Source: Paractinoplanes abujensis (lineage in GTDB: Bacteria > Actinomycetota > Actinomycetes > Mycobacteriales > Micromonosporaceae). From it: a stretch of 64,000 nt of DNA. This document shows, one piece after another, positions 8,098 to 22,025 of the stretch. Location of the stretch: positions 1 to 64,000 of the forward strand of contig NZ_JACHMF010000001.1 of assembly GCF_014204895.1 (NCBI RefSeq). Reading direction: 5' to 3'. Numbering within the stretch: position 1 is the stretch's first letter; every line of letters begins with the position of its first letter. The position numbers and the translations under genes are program-made. The notes below the pieces were generated by a model. It saw only the letters and a list, made by a program, of their open reading frames with translations. It did no database searches and was not told where the DNA came from.

Positions 8098-9828
8098 GTG
8101 CTGGAGGAACTGCGCATCACCGGGCTCGGCGTCATCGACGACACGACGCTGCGGCTGACGGCGGGCATGAACGTCATCACCGGTGAGACCGGTGCCGGAA
8201 AGACCATGGTGGTGACCGGTCTGGGCCTGCTGTTCGGCGGCCGGGCCGACGCCGGGCGGGTGCGCGCCGACCCGGGCCGCGCGGTGGTCGAGGGCCGGCT
8301 GCGGCTCGGCGGCAAGCTGGCCGGCGAGGTGGCGACGCGTGTCTCCGAGGCCGGCGGCGAGGTCGACGACGACGGCACGGTGCTGCTGAGCCGCACGGTC
8401 ACGATCGAGGGCCGCTCCCGGGCGCACGTGGGCGGCCGCAGCATGCCGGTCGCGATGCTGACCGACCTCGGCGAGCGGGTGCTGGCGGTGCACGGCCAGT
8501 CCGACCAGCTGCGCCTGCTGCGCCCGTCCGAGCAGCGGGCCGCGCTCGACCGGTTCGCCGGTCCCGAGCACGAAAAGCTGCTGGAGACCTATCGCGAGGC
8601 GTTCACGCGCTGGCGGGCCGTGGCCGACGACCTGGCCGACCGTCGCCGCAACGCGCGGGCCCGCTCGCAGGAGGCCGATCTGCTCAAACTCGGCCTCGAC
8701 GAGATCAGCCGGGTCGACCCCCAGCCGGGGGAGGACGACGACCTGCGGGCCGAGGTGCAGCGTCTCGAGCACGCCGAGGGGCTGCGGGTCGCCGCCGCGC
8801 TGGCCGCCCAGGCGCTGGCGGGCGGGGTCGAGGTCACCGAGGAGACGCCCGACGCCACCCAGCTGCTGGGCACGGCCCGGCGCACCCTGGAGGCCCAGGC
8901 CCAGGTCGACCCGGCGCTGGGCGAGCTGGCAGCCCGCATCGAGGAGGCGGCCACCCTGGTCGGCGACGTCTCGTCCGAGCTGTCGGCCTATCTGGGCAGC
9001 CTCGACGCCGACCCGGCCCGCCTGGAGCAGATCTACGAGCGCCGCGCCGAGCTGCGCGCGCTCACCCGGAAGTACGCCGACGACGTCGAGGGCGTCATCG
9101 CCTGGGCCGAGGAGGCGCGCACCAAGCTGGCCGCGCTCGACTCCTCCGACGAGCTGCTGGACGAGCTCGACAAGGAACGGCAGCGGCTCGAGGCTCAGGT
9201 GACCGAGATGGCGGGCCGGCTCACCGCGGCGCGCAGCGAGGCCGCGGTCCGGTTCAGCGAGGCCGTCAGCGTCGAGCTGGCCGGTCTGGCCATGCCGCAC
9301 GCCCGCGTCGAGGTGGCCGTGGTGCCGCGCGCGGCCGGCAAGGACGAGCCGGCGATGGGCCCCGACGGCGCCGACGAGGTCGAGCTGCGGCTCGTGGCCC
9401 ACCCCGGCGCGCCGTCGCTGCCGCTGCAGAAGGGCGCGTCCGGCGGTGAGCTGTCCCGGGTGATGCTGGCCATCGAGGTGGTCTTCGCCGGCGCCGGTGG
9501 CCCCGAGACGCTGGTCTTCGACGAGGTCGACTCGGGTGTCGGCGGCACGGCGGCGGTCGAGATCGGCAAGCGGCTGGCCCGGCTCGCCCGCACCCATCAG
9601 GTGCTGGTGGTGACCCACTTGCCGCAGGTGGCCGCGTTCGCCGACCGGCACCTGGTGGTGGCCAAGGACACCGGCGGCGCGATCACCACCAGCGGGGTGC
9701 GCGTCGTGGAGGAGACCGAGCGGGCGCGGGAGCTGTCGCGCATGCTCGCCGGATTGCCCGATTCCGATCTGGGCATCGCGCACGCCGAGGAGTTGCTGGC
9801 CGTCGCGGGGCGCGAGAAAAGGGCCTGA
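8098..9828 (+). CDS. recN: DNA repair protein RecN
   Basis: 576 aa. Walker A GETGAGKT is at residues ~29-36, the central ~300 residues form an alpha-helical coiled coil, and the C-terminal ABC signature GGELSRVMLA and Walker B LVFDEVDSGVGG (near 472) complete the SMC-like ATPase head. RecN acts early in double-strand break repair. GTG 8098 is chosen because homologues begin with a LEELRI(T/R)GLGVI-type sequence; an in-frame ATG at 8068 would add ten residues. It follows nadK as in M. tuberculosis. Confidence 0.95.
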   Translation: MLEELRITGLGVIDDTTLRLTAGMNVITGETGAGKTMVVTGLGLLFGGRADAGRVRADPGRAVVEGRLRLGGKLAGEVATRVSEAGGEVDDDGTVLLSRTVTIEGRSRAHVGGRSMPVAMLTDLGERVLAVHGQSDQLRLLRPSEQRAALDRFAGPEHEKLLETYREAFTRWRAVADDLADRRRNARARSQEADLLKLGLDEISRVDPQPGEDDDLRAEVQRLEHAEGLRVAAALAAQALAGGVEVTEETPDATQLLGTARRTLEAQAQVDPALGELAARIEEAATLVGDVSSELSAYLGSLDADPARLEQIYERRAELRALTRKYADDVEGVIAWAEEARTKLAALDSSDELLDELDKERQRLEAQVTEMAGRLTAARSEAAVRFSEAVSVELAGLAMPHARVEVAVVPRAAGKDEPAMGPDGADEVELRLVAHPGAPSLPLQKGASGGELSRVMLAIEVVFAGAGGPETLVFDEVDSGVGGTAAVEIGKRLARLARTHQVLVVTHLPQVAAFADRHLVVAKDTGGAITTSGVRVVEETERARELSRMLAGLPDSDLGIAHAEELLAVAGREKRA

Positions 9829-9949
9829 ACAGGGAGTTCGGTCATGGCACCATGACTGACAGGGACGAGCGGGGCAAATGCCCCTTTAGTGGGTGAGATC
9901 GCGCATGTCGCGTGCCAGGCGCGTGATTCGGCATGTCAGGATGGCCGTG

Positions 9950-11128
9950 ATGCGACTTCCCACCTTGCGCCGCACGCGGAGCACCGATCCCGATGCCCTC
10001 GCCGGCACCGCGCGCCTCGACCGCCGGACCAAGCGTCTGACCGGCCGGCTGCGCCCCGGCGAGATCGCCGTGATCGACCACGTCGACATCGACCGGGTGG
10101 CCGCCGACGCGCTGGTCGCCGTGGGCGTGGCCGCGGTGCTCAACGCGAAGCCGTCGATCTCGGGCCGCTATCCCAACCTCGGCCCCGAGGTGCTGATCAA
10201 GAACGGCATCGTGCTGATCGACGACCTCGGCGAGGAGGTCTTCGCGCGGCTCAGCGAGGGTGACCAGGTGGTCCTCGAGGGAGACACCGTGCTGCTCGAC
10301 GGCGAACCCGTGGCCACCGGCGTCCGGCAGGACTCCGAGACCGTGGCCCGGTCGATGGCCGACGCCCGCGAGGGCCTGTCGGTGCAGCTCGAGGCGTTCG
10401 CCGCGAACACCATGGACTACCTCAAGCAGGAGCGGGAGCTGCTGCTCGACGGGGTCGGCGTGCCCGACGTGCGCACCCAGATCGCCGGCCGGCACGTGCT
10501 GATCGTGGTGCGCGGCTACGACTACAAGGACGACCTCGACGTCCTGCGGCCCTACATCCACGAATACAAGCCGGTGCTGATCGGTGTGGACGGCGGTGCC
10601 GACGCGCTGGTCGAGTCGGGCTACACCCCCGACATGATCATCGGCGACATGGACTCGGTCACCGATGACGTGCTGCGCTGCGGGGCCGAGGTCGTCGTGC
10701 ACGCCTATCCGGACGGCCGCGCCCCCGGGCTCGAGCGGGTGCACAAGCTCGACGTGGCCGCGCTGACCTTCCCGGCCGCGGCCACCAGCGAAGACCTGGC
10801 GATGCTGCTGGCCGACGACAAGGGCGCCACCCTGATCGTGGCCGTGGGCACGCACGCCAACCTGGTCGAGTTCCTCGACAAGGGCCGCGGCGGCATGGCG
10901 TCGACGTTCCTGACCCGGCTCAAAGTGGGCGGCAAACTGGTCGACGCCAAGGGGGTGAGCCGGCTCTACAAGCAGAACATCTCCGGTTCGGCCCTGCTGC
11001 TGCTGGTGCTCTCGGCGACGGCCGCGATGGCGTCCGCGGTGGCCGTGTCGACGGTCGGCAAGGCATACCTGACCGTGGTTTCCGAGTGGTGGGACAATCT
11101 GGTCTTCCAGCTCGGCCATCTTTTCTGA
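9950..11128 (+). CDS. steA: SteA-like septation / cell-envelope factor with TPP-kinase-like fold
   Basis: 392 aa from ATG 9950 with AGGA eight bases upstream (an ATG at 9941 is in frame too). The central part (IGVDGGADALVESGYTPDMI, then GDMDSVTDDVL) resembles the thiamine pyrophosphokinase catalytic domain. A C-terminal transmembrane segment lies at ~345-367 (GSALLLLVLSATAAMASAVA). Synteny and domain plan match Rv1697/SteA of Corynebacterium, which works with SteB in cell division and peptidoglycan hydrolase control. Membrane-anchored by its C terminus; the steB start follows after 16 nt. Confidence 0.88.
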   Translation: MRLPTLRRTRSTDPDALAGTARLDRRTKRLTGRLRPGEIAVIDHVDIDRVAADALVAVGVAAVLNAKPSISGRYPNLGPEVLIKNGIVLIDDLGEEVFARLSEGDQVVLEGDTVLLDGEPVATGVRQDSETVARSMADAREGLSVQLEAFAANTMDYLKQERELLLDGVGVPDVRTQIAGRHVLIVVRGYDYKDDLDVLRPYIHEYKPVLIGVDGGADALVESGYTPDMIIGDMDSVTDDVLRCGAEVVVHAYPDGRAPGLERVHKLDVAALTFPAAATSEDLAMLLADDKGATLIVAVGTHANLVEFLDKGRGGMASTFLTRLKVGGKLVDAKGVSRLYKQNISGSALLLLVLSATAAMASAVAVSTVGKAYLTVVSEWWDNLVFQLGHLF

Positions 11129-11144
11129 CTACGGGGCTTTCGTC

Positions 11145-12098
11145 GTGATCAACTTCCGGTACCACGTGGTGTCGCTCACCGCGGTCTTCCTGGCCCTGGC
11201 CATCGGCCTGGTCGTGGGCACCGCCGCGCTCAACGGTCCGGTGGCCGACAACCTCAAGAGCCAGATCACCGCGCTCAACAAGGACCTGTCGAACAAGCGC
11301 GACGAGATCAACCAGTATCGCGAGGAGATCAACCGCAGCCAGGAGTTCGCCACCCAGATCGCCCCGTTCGTGCTCGACGGCAAGCTGACCGGGCGCAAGC
11401 TGGCCGTGCTGGCGCTGCCCGGCACGGATCAATACGCCGACAAGGTGATCCAGATGCTGTCGATCACCGGTGTCACGGTCACGGCCAAGGTCACCGTGCA
11501 GGACAAGTTCTTCGACCCGGCGGTCGAGCTCGAACTGCTCGACCTGGCCAGCGAGTCGTCGCAGCCGACGATCAGCACGACCGATCTGCCGGTCAACAGC
11601 AACGGCGTCGAGACGGCCAGCGCGCAGCTCGCCCTGGCGCTGCTGCAACGGCCCTCGGCCCCCGGCGCGGCCCCGGCCACCCAGCCCTCGGCGGCGGACG
11701 TGACGGCGGTGCTCACGGCCTACAGCAAGGCGAGCTACATCGCGGTGGAGGACAACGCCGTCGGCGGGGCCGAGGCCACCCTGATCATCACGGGCGCGCC
11801 GGCCGTCGACAAGGACGCCGCCAAGAAGGCGCAGTCGCTGGTCAACATGGCGGAGCAGTTCAGCGACGAGCGGCGGCTGGTGGTGGCCGGCGTCGGCGTG
11901 GGCGAGGGCAACCTCATCTCGGCCGTGCGCGGCGACCCGACGCTGAACAAGAAGATCTCCACCGTGGACAACGCCAGCACCACCGACGGCCAGGTCGCCT
12001 CGGCCATGGCGACCGTCGAGCGGGTGGTCGACGACAAGACCGGCCACTACGGCCTGGCCGCGGGGGCCTCGGCGCTGGTGCCCAAGGCCGCCTCGTAG
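11145..12098 (+). CDS. steB: SteB / MctB-like (copper transporter family) membrane-anchored protein
   Basis: 317 aa, GTG start. Residues ~9-30 form one transmembrane helix (VVSLTAVFLALAIGLVVGTAAL), followed by a coiled coil (LKSQITALNKDLSNKRDEINQ..) and an extracytoplasmic alpha/beta domain. The family is annotated as copper transporter MctB (Rv1698) in mycobacteria and as SteB, partner of SteA, in corynebacteria. A single TM helix argues against it being a classical channel. It is coupled to steA by close spacing. Confidence 0.87.
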   Translation: MINFRYHVVSLTAVFLALAIGLVVGTAALNGPVADNLKSQITALNKDLSNKRDEINQYREEINRSQEFATQIAPFVLDGKLTGRKLAVLALPGTDQYADKVIQMLSITGVTVTAKVTVQDKFFDPAVELELLDLASESSQPTISTTDLPVNSNGVETASAQLALALLQRPSAPGAAPATQPSAADVTAVLTAYSKASYIAVEDNAVGGAEATLIITGAPAVDKDAAKKAQSLVNMAEQFSDERRLVVAGVGVGEGNLISAVRGDPTLNKKISTVDNASTTDGQVASAMATVERVVDDKTGHYGLAAGASALVPKAAS

Positions 12099-12109
12099 CG
12101 GTCGTTCTC

Positions 12110-12115
12110 TAGACT
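12110..12115 (+). promoter_or_regulatory. Possible -10 element for a leaderless transcript of the MraY-like gene
   Basis: TAGACT ends 8 nt before ATG 12124 and the short gap after steB has no ribosome-binding sequence. The arrangement fits a leaderless transcript; no convincing -35 was found. Confidence 0.35.
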
Positions 12116-12123
12116 TCTCGCCC

Positions 12124-12954
12124 ATGGCAACCCTCCGCTCGCTGGCCGCCGGCGCGGCTGTGGCCCGGGCCGCGCTGGGCTGGATCCGTCGCGACCAGCA
12201 CGCCGCCGCGCTCGAGCGCACCAACTTCCACGGCCGCACGGTCACCCTGGCCGGTGGCCCGGCACTGGCCCTGGGCGCGTCCACGGCCGCCGCGCTCGGT
12301 GCGGGCAGCGGGCGGCTGGCCGCCGCCGCGGTCACCGCCGGGGCGGTGGCGGGCGCGGTCGGGCTCTACGACGACATCGCCGGCAACCGGCCCGAGCAGA
12401 AAGCGGCCAAGGGCTTCGCCGGGCATCTGGGAGCGCTGCGCGAGGGCCGCGTCACCAGCGGTCTTGTCAAGATCGCCGGGGTGGGTGCGGCCGGCCTGGT
12501 CGCCGGCGCCCTGATCGGCAGCAACCGGCCGGGCCGGGCCGGGCGGGCCGCCGACGTGCTGGTCGGCGCGGGCGTCATCGCCGGCCTGGCCAACGTGGTC
12601 AACCTGCTCGACCTGCGCCCCGGGCGGGCCCTCAAGGCGGGCGCGATCGTCGGCGCGCCGCTGGCCCTGGGCCGGCGCGGCGGGGTCGCGGCGGGCACGC
12701 TGGGCGCCGCGGCGGCCCTGCTCCCCGACGACCTGGGCGAAGAGATCATGCTGGGCGACTCGGGGGCCAACGCGCTCGGCGCGCTGCTCGGCGTGGCGCT
12801 GGTGGCCCGCAGCGGCCCGGCCGGGCGGCTGGCCGCGCTGACCGTGCTGGGCGCGCTCACCGCGGCCAGCGAGAAGGTCAGCTTCACCAAGGTCATCCAG
12901 GACACGCCGTGGCTGCGCCGCGTCGACGAGCTGGGCCGCCGAGGCCCGGCGTGA
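12124..12954 (+). CDS. WecA/MraY-like polyprenyl-phosphate transferase-related membrane protein
   Basis: 276 aa with about eight hydrophobic segments. The motifs AGAVGLYDDIAGN, NVVNLLDLRPGRALKAGA and LGDSGANALGALLG correspond to the cytoplasmic loops of the MraY/WecA (glycosyltransferase 4-like, polyprenyl-phosphate N-acetylhexosamine-1-phosphate transferase) superfamily. The usual NxxNxxDGxDG loop is altered to NLLDLRPGR, so the sugar substrate or activity may differ. It lies between steB and a MurJ-like gene, which suggests a role in lipid-linked envelope precursor metabolism (inference). Confidence 0.75.
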   Translation: MATLRSLAAGAAVARAALGWIRRDQHAAALERTNFHGRTVTLAGGPALALGASTAAALGAGSGRLAAAAVTAGAVAGAVGLYDDIAGNRPEQKAAKGFAGHLGALREGRVTSGLVKIAGVGAAGLVAGALIGSNRPGRAGRAADVLVGAGVIAGLANVVNLLDLRPGRALKAGAIVGAPLALGRRGGVAAGTLGAAAALLPDDLGEEIMLGDSGANALGALLGVALVARSGPAGRLAALTVLGALTAASEKVSFTKVIQDTPWLRRVDELGRRGPA

Positions 12955-13000
12955 GCACCGCGGTCACCGAATCGGCCGGGCCCGTCACCCGGAGCACAGC

Positions 13001-14575
13001 TTGACCAAGGCCCCCGCGGCCAAGATCGCCGGGGCCGCGGCGCTGATCACCGTCCTGACGGTGGTGGCGCGCATCGCCGGGTTCGGGCGCACCTTCGTCT
13101 TCCTGCACACGGTCGGCGACAACGGCCTGGGCGACATCTACAACGCCGCCAACACCATTCCCAACATCGTCTTCGAGCTGGTCGCCGGGGGCGCTCTGGC
13201 CAGCCTCGTGGTGCCGCTGCTGGCTGGAGCGGTGGCGGCCGGCGACCGGGAGCGGGTCAGCGCTGTCTCCTCGGCCCTGCTCACCTGGGTGCTGGTGCTG
13301 CTGGTGCCGATGGCCGCGCTGGTCGCGCTGCTGGCCGGCCCGATTGCCGGTCTGCTGCCCCGGGTGCCGGTCGAGCAGCAGGAGACCGCGGCGAGCATGC
13401 TGCGCGTCTTCGCCCCCCAGCTTCCCCTGTACGGCGTGGGCATCGTGCTCACCGGTGTGCTGCAGGCCCACCACCGCTTCGCTTGGCCGGTCATCGCCCC
13501 CCTGTTGTCCAGCGTGACCGTGATGGGCGCGTACCTGTCCTACGCCGCGGCCGACGGGGCCGGGACCGGGGTCGCGGGCCTGACCCGCACCGGCGAGCTG
13601 TTCCTGTCGGTCGGCACCACCTGCGGGGTCGTGGTTCTCGCCCTCTGCCTGGTCGTCCCGCTGCGCAGACTGCGCCTGCGGCTGCGCCCGGCCCTGCGGT
13701 TCCCCGGCGACGAGGGGCGCCGCGCCGTGCGGCTGGGCTGGGCCGGCGCGGTCACCGTCGGCTCCCAGCAGCTGATGACGGTCACCGCTATCGCGCTGGC
13801 GGCCGGGGCCGACGGCGATCTGACCCGCTACAACGCGGCCCAGACGGTCTTCTTGCTCCCATGGGCGGTGCTGGCTGTCCCGCTGGCCACCGCGGTGTAC
13901 CCGACGTTGTCGGCCGCGGCCTCCGCAGGTGACGAGCAGGTCTACGGGCAGGCTCTGTCGGCTTCCGCCCGGTCGGTGATGCTGCTGTCGGGTCTCGGGG
14001 CGGCCGCGCTGATCGCCGTGGCCGGTCCGGCCGCCTACCTGATCGATGCGTTCCCCGCCTCGTCCGGCATCGCCGGATTCGCACCGGGTCTGCTGGGGTA
14101 CGCGCTTTTCGCCCTGCTGTCCCGCGCGCTCTACGCCCGCGGGGCGACGGCCGCGGCTGCCTTCTCAACGGCGGTCGGCTGGATCGTCGCCGCCGGTTCC
14201 GCGTTGATGCTGGCCGGGTGGGGTCAGGAGCGCCTGGTGTTCGGGCTCGGCCTGGCCAACAGCATCGGCATGTCGGTCATCGGACTCTTGCTGGTGCTCG
14301 CCGTGCGCCGGCACGCCGGACCGGCGGCGCTGGCCGGTCTGGGCCGGATCACGCTGGTCACGGTGGTCGCGGCGGGTCTGGCCGCGCTGGCCGGGTGGGG
14401 TGTGGTGGCCGGGCTGGGCCCCCTGTTCGGCCCGACCCCCCAGGTTCTCGGCAGCATCGTGCAAGGCATATTGGGTGGGCTCGCCGTGCTGGTGGTCTTC
14501 GTGGGTGTCGTCTACCCACTGGCCCGGCACGACCTGGCGCCGCTGGCCCGCCGGCTGCGGCGCCGCCCGGCCTAG
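13001..14575 (+). CDS. MurJ/MviN-like lipid flippase
   Basis: 524 aa polytopic protein with about 14 transmembrane helices. The TTG start is supported by GGAG at 12991-12994. The N-terminal signature (VARIAGFGRTFVFLHTVGDN, then YNAANTIPNIVFELVAGGAL) is that of the MurJ/MviN branch of the MOP exporter superfamily. Actinobacteria carry MurJ near the chromosome terminus/origin-proximal parA cluster; this second type of locus suggests a paralogue for another lipid-linked precursor, but I cannot exclude that it flips lipid II. It is followed 11 nt later by a glycosyltransferase gene. Confidence 0.85.
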   Translation: MTKAPAAKIAGAAALITVLTVVARIAGFGRTFVFLHTVGDNGLGDIYNAANTIPNIVFELVAGGALASLVVPLLAGAVAAGDRERVSAVSSALLTWVLVLLVPMAALVALLAGPIAGLLPRVPVEQQETAASMLRVFAPQLPLYGVGIVLTGVLQAHHRFAWPVIAPLLSSVTVMGAYLSYAAADGAGTGVAGLTRTGELFLSVGTTCGVVVLALCLVVPLRRLRLRLRPALRFPGDEGRRAVRLGWAGAVTVGSQQLMTVTAIALAAGADGDLTRYNAAQTVFLLPWAVLAVPLATAVYPTLSAAASAGDEQVYGQALSASARSVMLLSGLGAAALIAVAGPAAYLIDAFPASSGIAGFAPGLLGYALFALLSRALYARGATAAAAFSTAVGWIVAAGSALMLAGWGQERLVFGLGLANSIGMSVIGLLLVLAVRRHAGPAALAGLGRITLVTVVAAGLAALAGWGVVAGLGPLFGPTPQVLGSIVQGILGGLAVLVVFVGVVYPLARHDLAPLARRLRRRPA

Positions 14576-14586
14576 AAGGAGATTTC

Positions 14587-15686
14587 GTGGGCGACGACTG
14601 GCGTGGTTCGGTGGCTCTGGTGCTGGCCTCCAGCACCGGTGGGGTCGGCCAGCACGTCGCGTCCCTGGCCCGGGGGCTGGTCGCGGCGGGCTGCGACGTC
14701 ATGGTGTGCGGCCCGGCGGCCACCGGCGAGCTGTTCGGCTTCACCGCGGCCGGCGCCACCTTCGTCGCCGTCGAGATTCCCGCCACGCCCGGCGCGCAGG
14801 ACGCCGGGGCCGTCCGGCAGCTGCGCGGCGCCCTGGGCGCCCGCCGCCCCGACGTGGTGCACGCCCACGGCTTCCGGGCCGGTTTCGTGGCCCAGCTCGC
14901 CCGCTCCGGGGCGCCGCTGGTGGTCACCTGGCACAACGCCGTGCTGTCCCGCAACGGCCTGCGCGGGCAGCTCGCCGGGCTGGTCGAGCGGGTCGTGGCC
15001 CGCAGCGCCACCCTCACCCTGGGCGCCTCGCAGGACCTCGTGGACCGGGCCACCGAGCTGGGCGCCCGCCACGCCCGGCTCGGGGCGGTCGCCGCGCCCA
15101 CCCTGCCGGTGCCCAAGCGCACCCGGACGGCCGTACGGGCCGAGTTCCGCCTGCCGCCGCGCACCCCGCTGATCCTCTCCGTCGGCCGGCTGCACCCGCA
15201 GAAGCGCTACGACCTGCTCGTCGAGGCGTCCGCCCGGTGGCGTGACCTCGACCCGGCGCCGGTGGTCGTGGTGGCCGGCTCCGGCCCCAGCTACATGTCC
15301 CTGGCCCAGCTGGCCTCGCAGAAACGCGCGCCGTTCCACCTGCTGGGCCACCGCACCGACGTGTCCGACCTGCTGCTCGGGGCCGACCTGGCCGTGATCA
15401 CCAGCGACTGGGAGGCCCGGCAGCTGTTCGCCCAGGAGGCCCTGGAGTCGGGCACGCCGCTGATCAGCACGGCCGTGGGCGGGCTGCCCGGCCTGGTCGG
15501 CGACGCGGCCATGCTGATCCCGCCCGGCGACGTGGACGCGCTCGACAATGCCGTACGGGCGATGCTCACCGACCCCGGCCTGCGCGCCGACTACGCCGCC
15601 CGCGGGCCCGAACAGGCCGCGACCTGGCCCGGTGAGGCCGACACGGTGGCCGACGTGCTGGCGGCGTACGGGGAAGTGACAAGCTC

Positions 15687-15690
<4 letters not shown>
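14587..15690 (+). CDS. Glycosyltransferase family 4 (GT-B fold)
   Basis: 367 aa from GTG 14587 behind AAGGAGAT. The N-terminal domain has the glycine-rich STGGVGQHVASLARGL motif and VVHAHGFRAGF. The C-terminal domain has ILSVGRLHPQKRYDLLVEA and the EX7E motif in SDWEARQLFAQEALESGTP, typical of retaining GT4 enzymes using nucleotide sugars. It sits between the MurJ-like flippase and a large membrane protein, so it probably acts on an envelope polymer or lipid-linked sugar. Acceptor and donor unknown. Confidence 0.88.
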
Positions 15691-20259
<4,569 letters not shown>

Positions 20260-20263
20260 TCCG

Positions 20264-20301
20264 GGTAAACGCGGGCCGGCCGCCACCGGCCCGCGTTTAC
20301 C
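20264..20301 (+). terminator. Perfect 16-bp hairpin after the pyrG-NUDIX operon
   Basis: 20264-20279 and 20286-20301 are perfect inverted copies (GGTAAACGCGGGCCGG and its complement) with a 6-nt loop, 4 bases after the NUDIX stop. No T-run follows, which is common for high-GC terminators. Confidence 0.7.
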
Positions 20302-20305
20302 GCCA

Positions 20306-20338
20306 TTTATCGGCGCACCCCCCAGTGGCGCCGATAAA
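20306..20338 (+). terminator. Second tandem hairpin (11-bp stem)
   Basis: TTTATCGGCGC at 20306-20316 pairs with 20328-20338 across an 11-nt loop. It directly follows the first hairpin, so the pair probably forms a back-up terminator or protects the mRNA 3' end. Confidence 0.6.
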
Positions 20339-20339
20339 G

Positions 20340-21103
20340 CCATTTCCGCCAGTGGTGTTTCCCTTTTCGGCGGGCCTGTTTCCGTTGCCGGGCAACGCTT
20401 CCGGGCCGGACCACTGTGGACTTGCGGGAATCATGGTCCCGCGCGTTCCTGATTCCGGCAATTGCGCTTTTCGGTGATGCCCGGGTCGTTGTGCGGGCCG
20501 CCGAATTTAGCCGTTCGGGGGAGGCCGGGGTGCGCGTTTCGCGCCTTCGGTCGCGCGTTTCCCGGGTGGTGGCCGCTCGGTCCGTCCCGCCCCGCCGCTC
20601 TTCGCTGCCGCGCCTGCCGCCGCTCCACTGCCGTGCTCCGCTGCCGCGCCTGCCGCCGCTCCACTGCCGTGCTCCGCTGCTGCGCCCGCCGCCGCCCCAC
20701 TGCCGTGCTCCGCTGCTGCGCCCGCCGCCGCCCCGCCGCCGCTCTACGGTGCCGCCCCGCCGCCCGTCCTGTCGCTGTCGCTGTCGCTCTACGCTGCCGC
20801 GCCGCCGCCGGTCCTTGCCGCCGCCTCCCGCCTCCGGCCTCCCGCCTCCGGCCTCCCGCCTCCGGCCTCCGGTACTTGCTGCCGGTCCGCCGCCGTCGCT
20901 GTATCCGTTGCCCCCGGCGCGCCGGACTCGTTCGGATCGGCTCATTTTCAAGATTTTCTAGCAGGCCTCTGACCTGCGTTTTTGCCGCTGCGGCGGCGTC
21001 GTTTCCGGGGCTTCGGCGAAAGACCGGTTGAACCGGGCGGCGGTCGCGACCCGTACTGGCCCGCAGCACCGGTGACATCGACGTCCAACGACGAGGAGTG
21101 GTC
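20340..21103. repeat. Gene-free 0.76-kb stretch with 36-bp and 14-bp tandem repeats
   Basis: No convincing gene is seen. From 20605 there are four head-to-tail units of 36 bp (20605-20640, 20641-20676, 20677-20712, 20713-20748); the first two are identical and the fourth diverges. From 20824 a 14-bp unit CCTCCCGCCTCCGG repeats three times plus a half copy to ~20872. The + strand is pyrimidine-rich. Open frames here are Arg/Pro/Cys-rich and change frame across the repeats, so I regard the block as non-coding. An AT-richer segment at 20940-20960 precedes the secreted-protein gene at 21104. Confidence 0.75.
20961..20983 (+). terminator. Weak hairpin with T-run
   Basis: GCAGG at 20961-20965 pairs with CCTGC at 20973-20977 and is followed by GTTTTT (20978-20983). 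The stem is only 5 bp, so this is a weak candidate. Confidence 0.3.
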
Positions 21104-22012
21104 ATGAGGTCCCGCAAGTACCGACGTCCCAGCGAGGGAAACCGGCGAAAGACGATCGGCGCGATCGCAGTGGCCGGCGTGGTCGTCGCCTTGGGCGTGA
21201 CCGGGGTCCAGCTCGCCAACGCGAGCACCGAGACCAAAGCAGTGGACCTGGTGACGGTGGACGGACAGCAGTTCGACGTCGCCAACTGCGCCGACGTCCA
21301 GGTCAACGCAGGCGCCGTGGTCTGCGACGGCGAAGAGCTGGCCCCCGTCGAGCAGCAGGCCCCCGGCGACGCGGCGGCCGCCTCGGCGGTGGCGCTGGAA
21401 GCGGCGTGCGACACGTTCGCGGCCGACCTGGCGGCGGCCGAGGGCGGCGCAGGCGAAGAGGCCGGCGCGGGCGAGGAAGCGGCGGCCGGTTCACCGGCGG
21501 CCAAGGCCAAGAACAAGGCGCTGGCCAAGAAGTGGGTCAAGACCCTGCGCAAGGCCGCCGCAGCCGAGAAAGCCGGCAAGGCGGGCGCCGCCGGTGCCGG
21601 CGCGGCGGGCAAGGGCAAGGGCAAGGAGGCCGGGCAGGGCGAAGAGGCTGGTGCGGGCGAGGAAGCCGGCGCCGGTGAGGAAGCGGGCGCGGGTGACAAC
21701 GCCGGTGCCGGCGAAGAAGCCGGCCAGGGTGAGGACACCGGCGCCGCCGACGCTGCGGCGGCGGCCAAGGCCGTCGCGTCCGCCCAGCAGAGCCTGCTCC
21801 AGGCCTGCCTGACGCTGGCCGACGCCAAGGCAGTGGTGGCCGGCGCCGGCGGCGACGCCGGTCAGGGCGAGCAAGCCGGTCAGGGCGAGGAAGCCGGCCA
21901 GGGCGAGGAAGCGGGCGCCGGCGATGAAGCCGGCCAGGGCGGCGAGGACGCCGGCGCGGGCGAGGGCGACAATGCCGGTGCCGGCGAGAATGCCCCGGCC
22001 TCCAAGAAGTAA
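21104..22012 (+). CDS. Secreted or membrane-anchored Ala/Gly/Glu-rich repeat protein
   Basis: 302 aa from ATG 21104 with GAGGAG five bases upstream. A basic N terminus (MRSRKYRRPSEGNRRK) precedes one hydrophobic helix (IGAIAVAGVVVALGVTGVQLANA), probably a signal peptide or anchor. The middle contains a Lys/Ala-rich segment (AKNKALAKKWVKTLRKAAA). Two blocks of low-complexity repeats, GEEAGAGEEAGAG and QGEEAGQGEEAG, follow. Four cysteines (NCADVQ, VVCDGE, AACDTF, QACLTL) could form two disulfides outside the cell. I do not recognise a family; the repeats are acidic and disordered, suggesting a surface or matrix protein. A strong terminator follows. Confidence 0.75.
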   Translation: MRSRKYRRPSEGNRRKTIGAIAVAGVVVALGVTGVQLANASTETKAVDLVTVDGQQFDVANCADVQVNAGAVVCDGEELAPVEQQAPGDAAAASAVALEAACDTFAADLAAAEGGAGEEAGAGEEAAAGSPAAKAKNKALAKKWVKTLRKAAAAEKAGKAGAAGAGAAGKGKGKEAGQGEEAGAGEEAGAGEEAGAGDNAGAGEEAGQGEDTGAADAAAAAKAVASAQQSLLQACLTLADAKAVVAGAGGDAGQGEQAGQGEEAGQGEEAGAGDEAGQGGEDAGAGEGDNAGAGENAPASKK

Positions 22013-22025
22013 CCCATCACGAACG

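Noticed and set aside
20605..20748. 36-bp repeats as a CRISPR array
   Set aside because: The units are directly adjacent with no spacers and no cas genes are nearby.
20416..20961. Arg/Pro/Cys-rich open frame over the 36-bp repeats
   Set aside because: The frame carries only the repeat composition, and several other frames are equally open.
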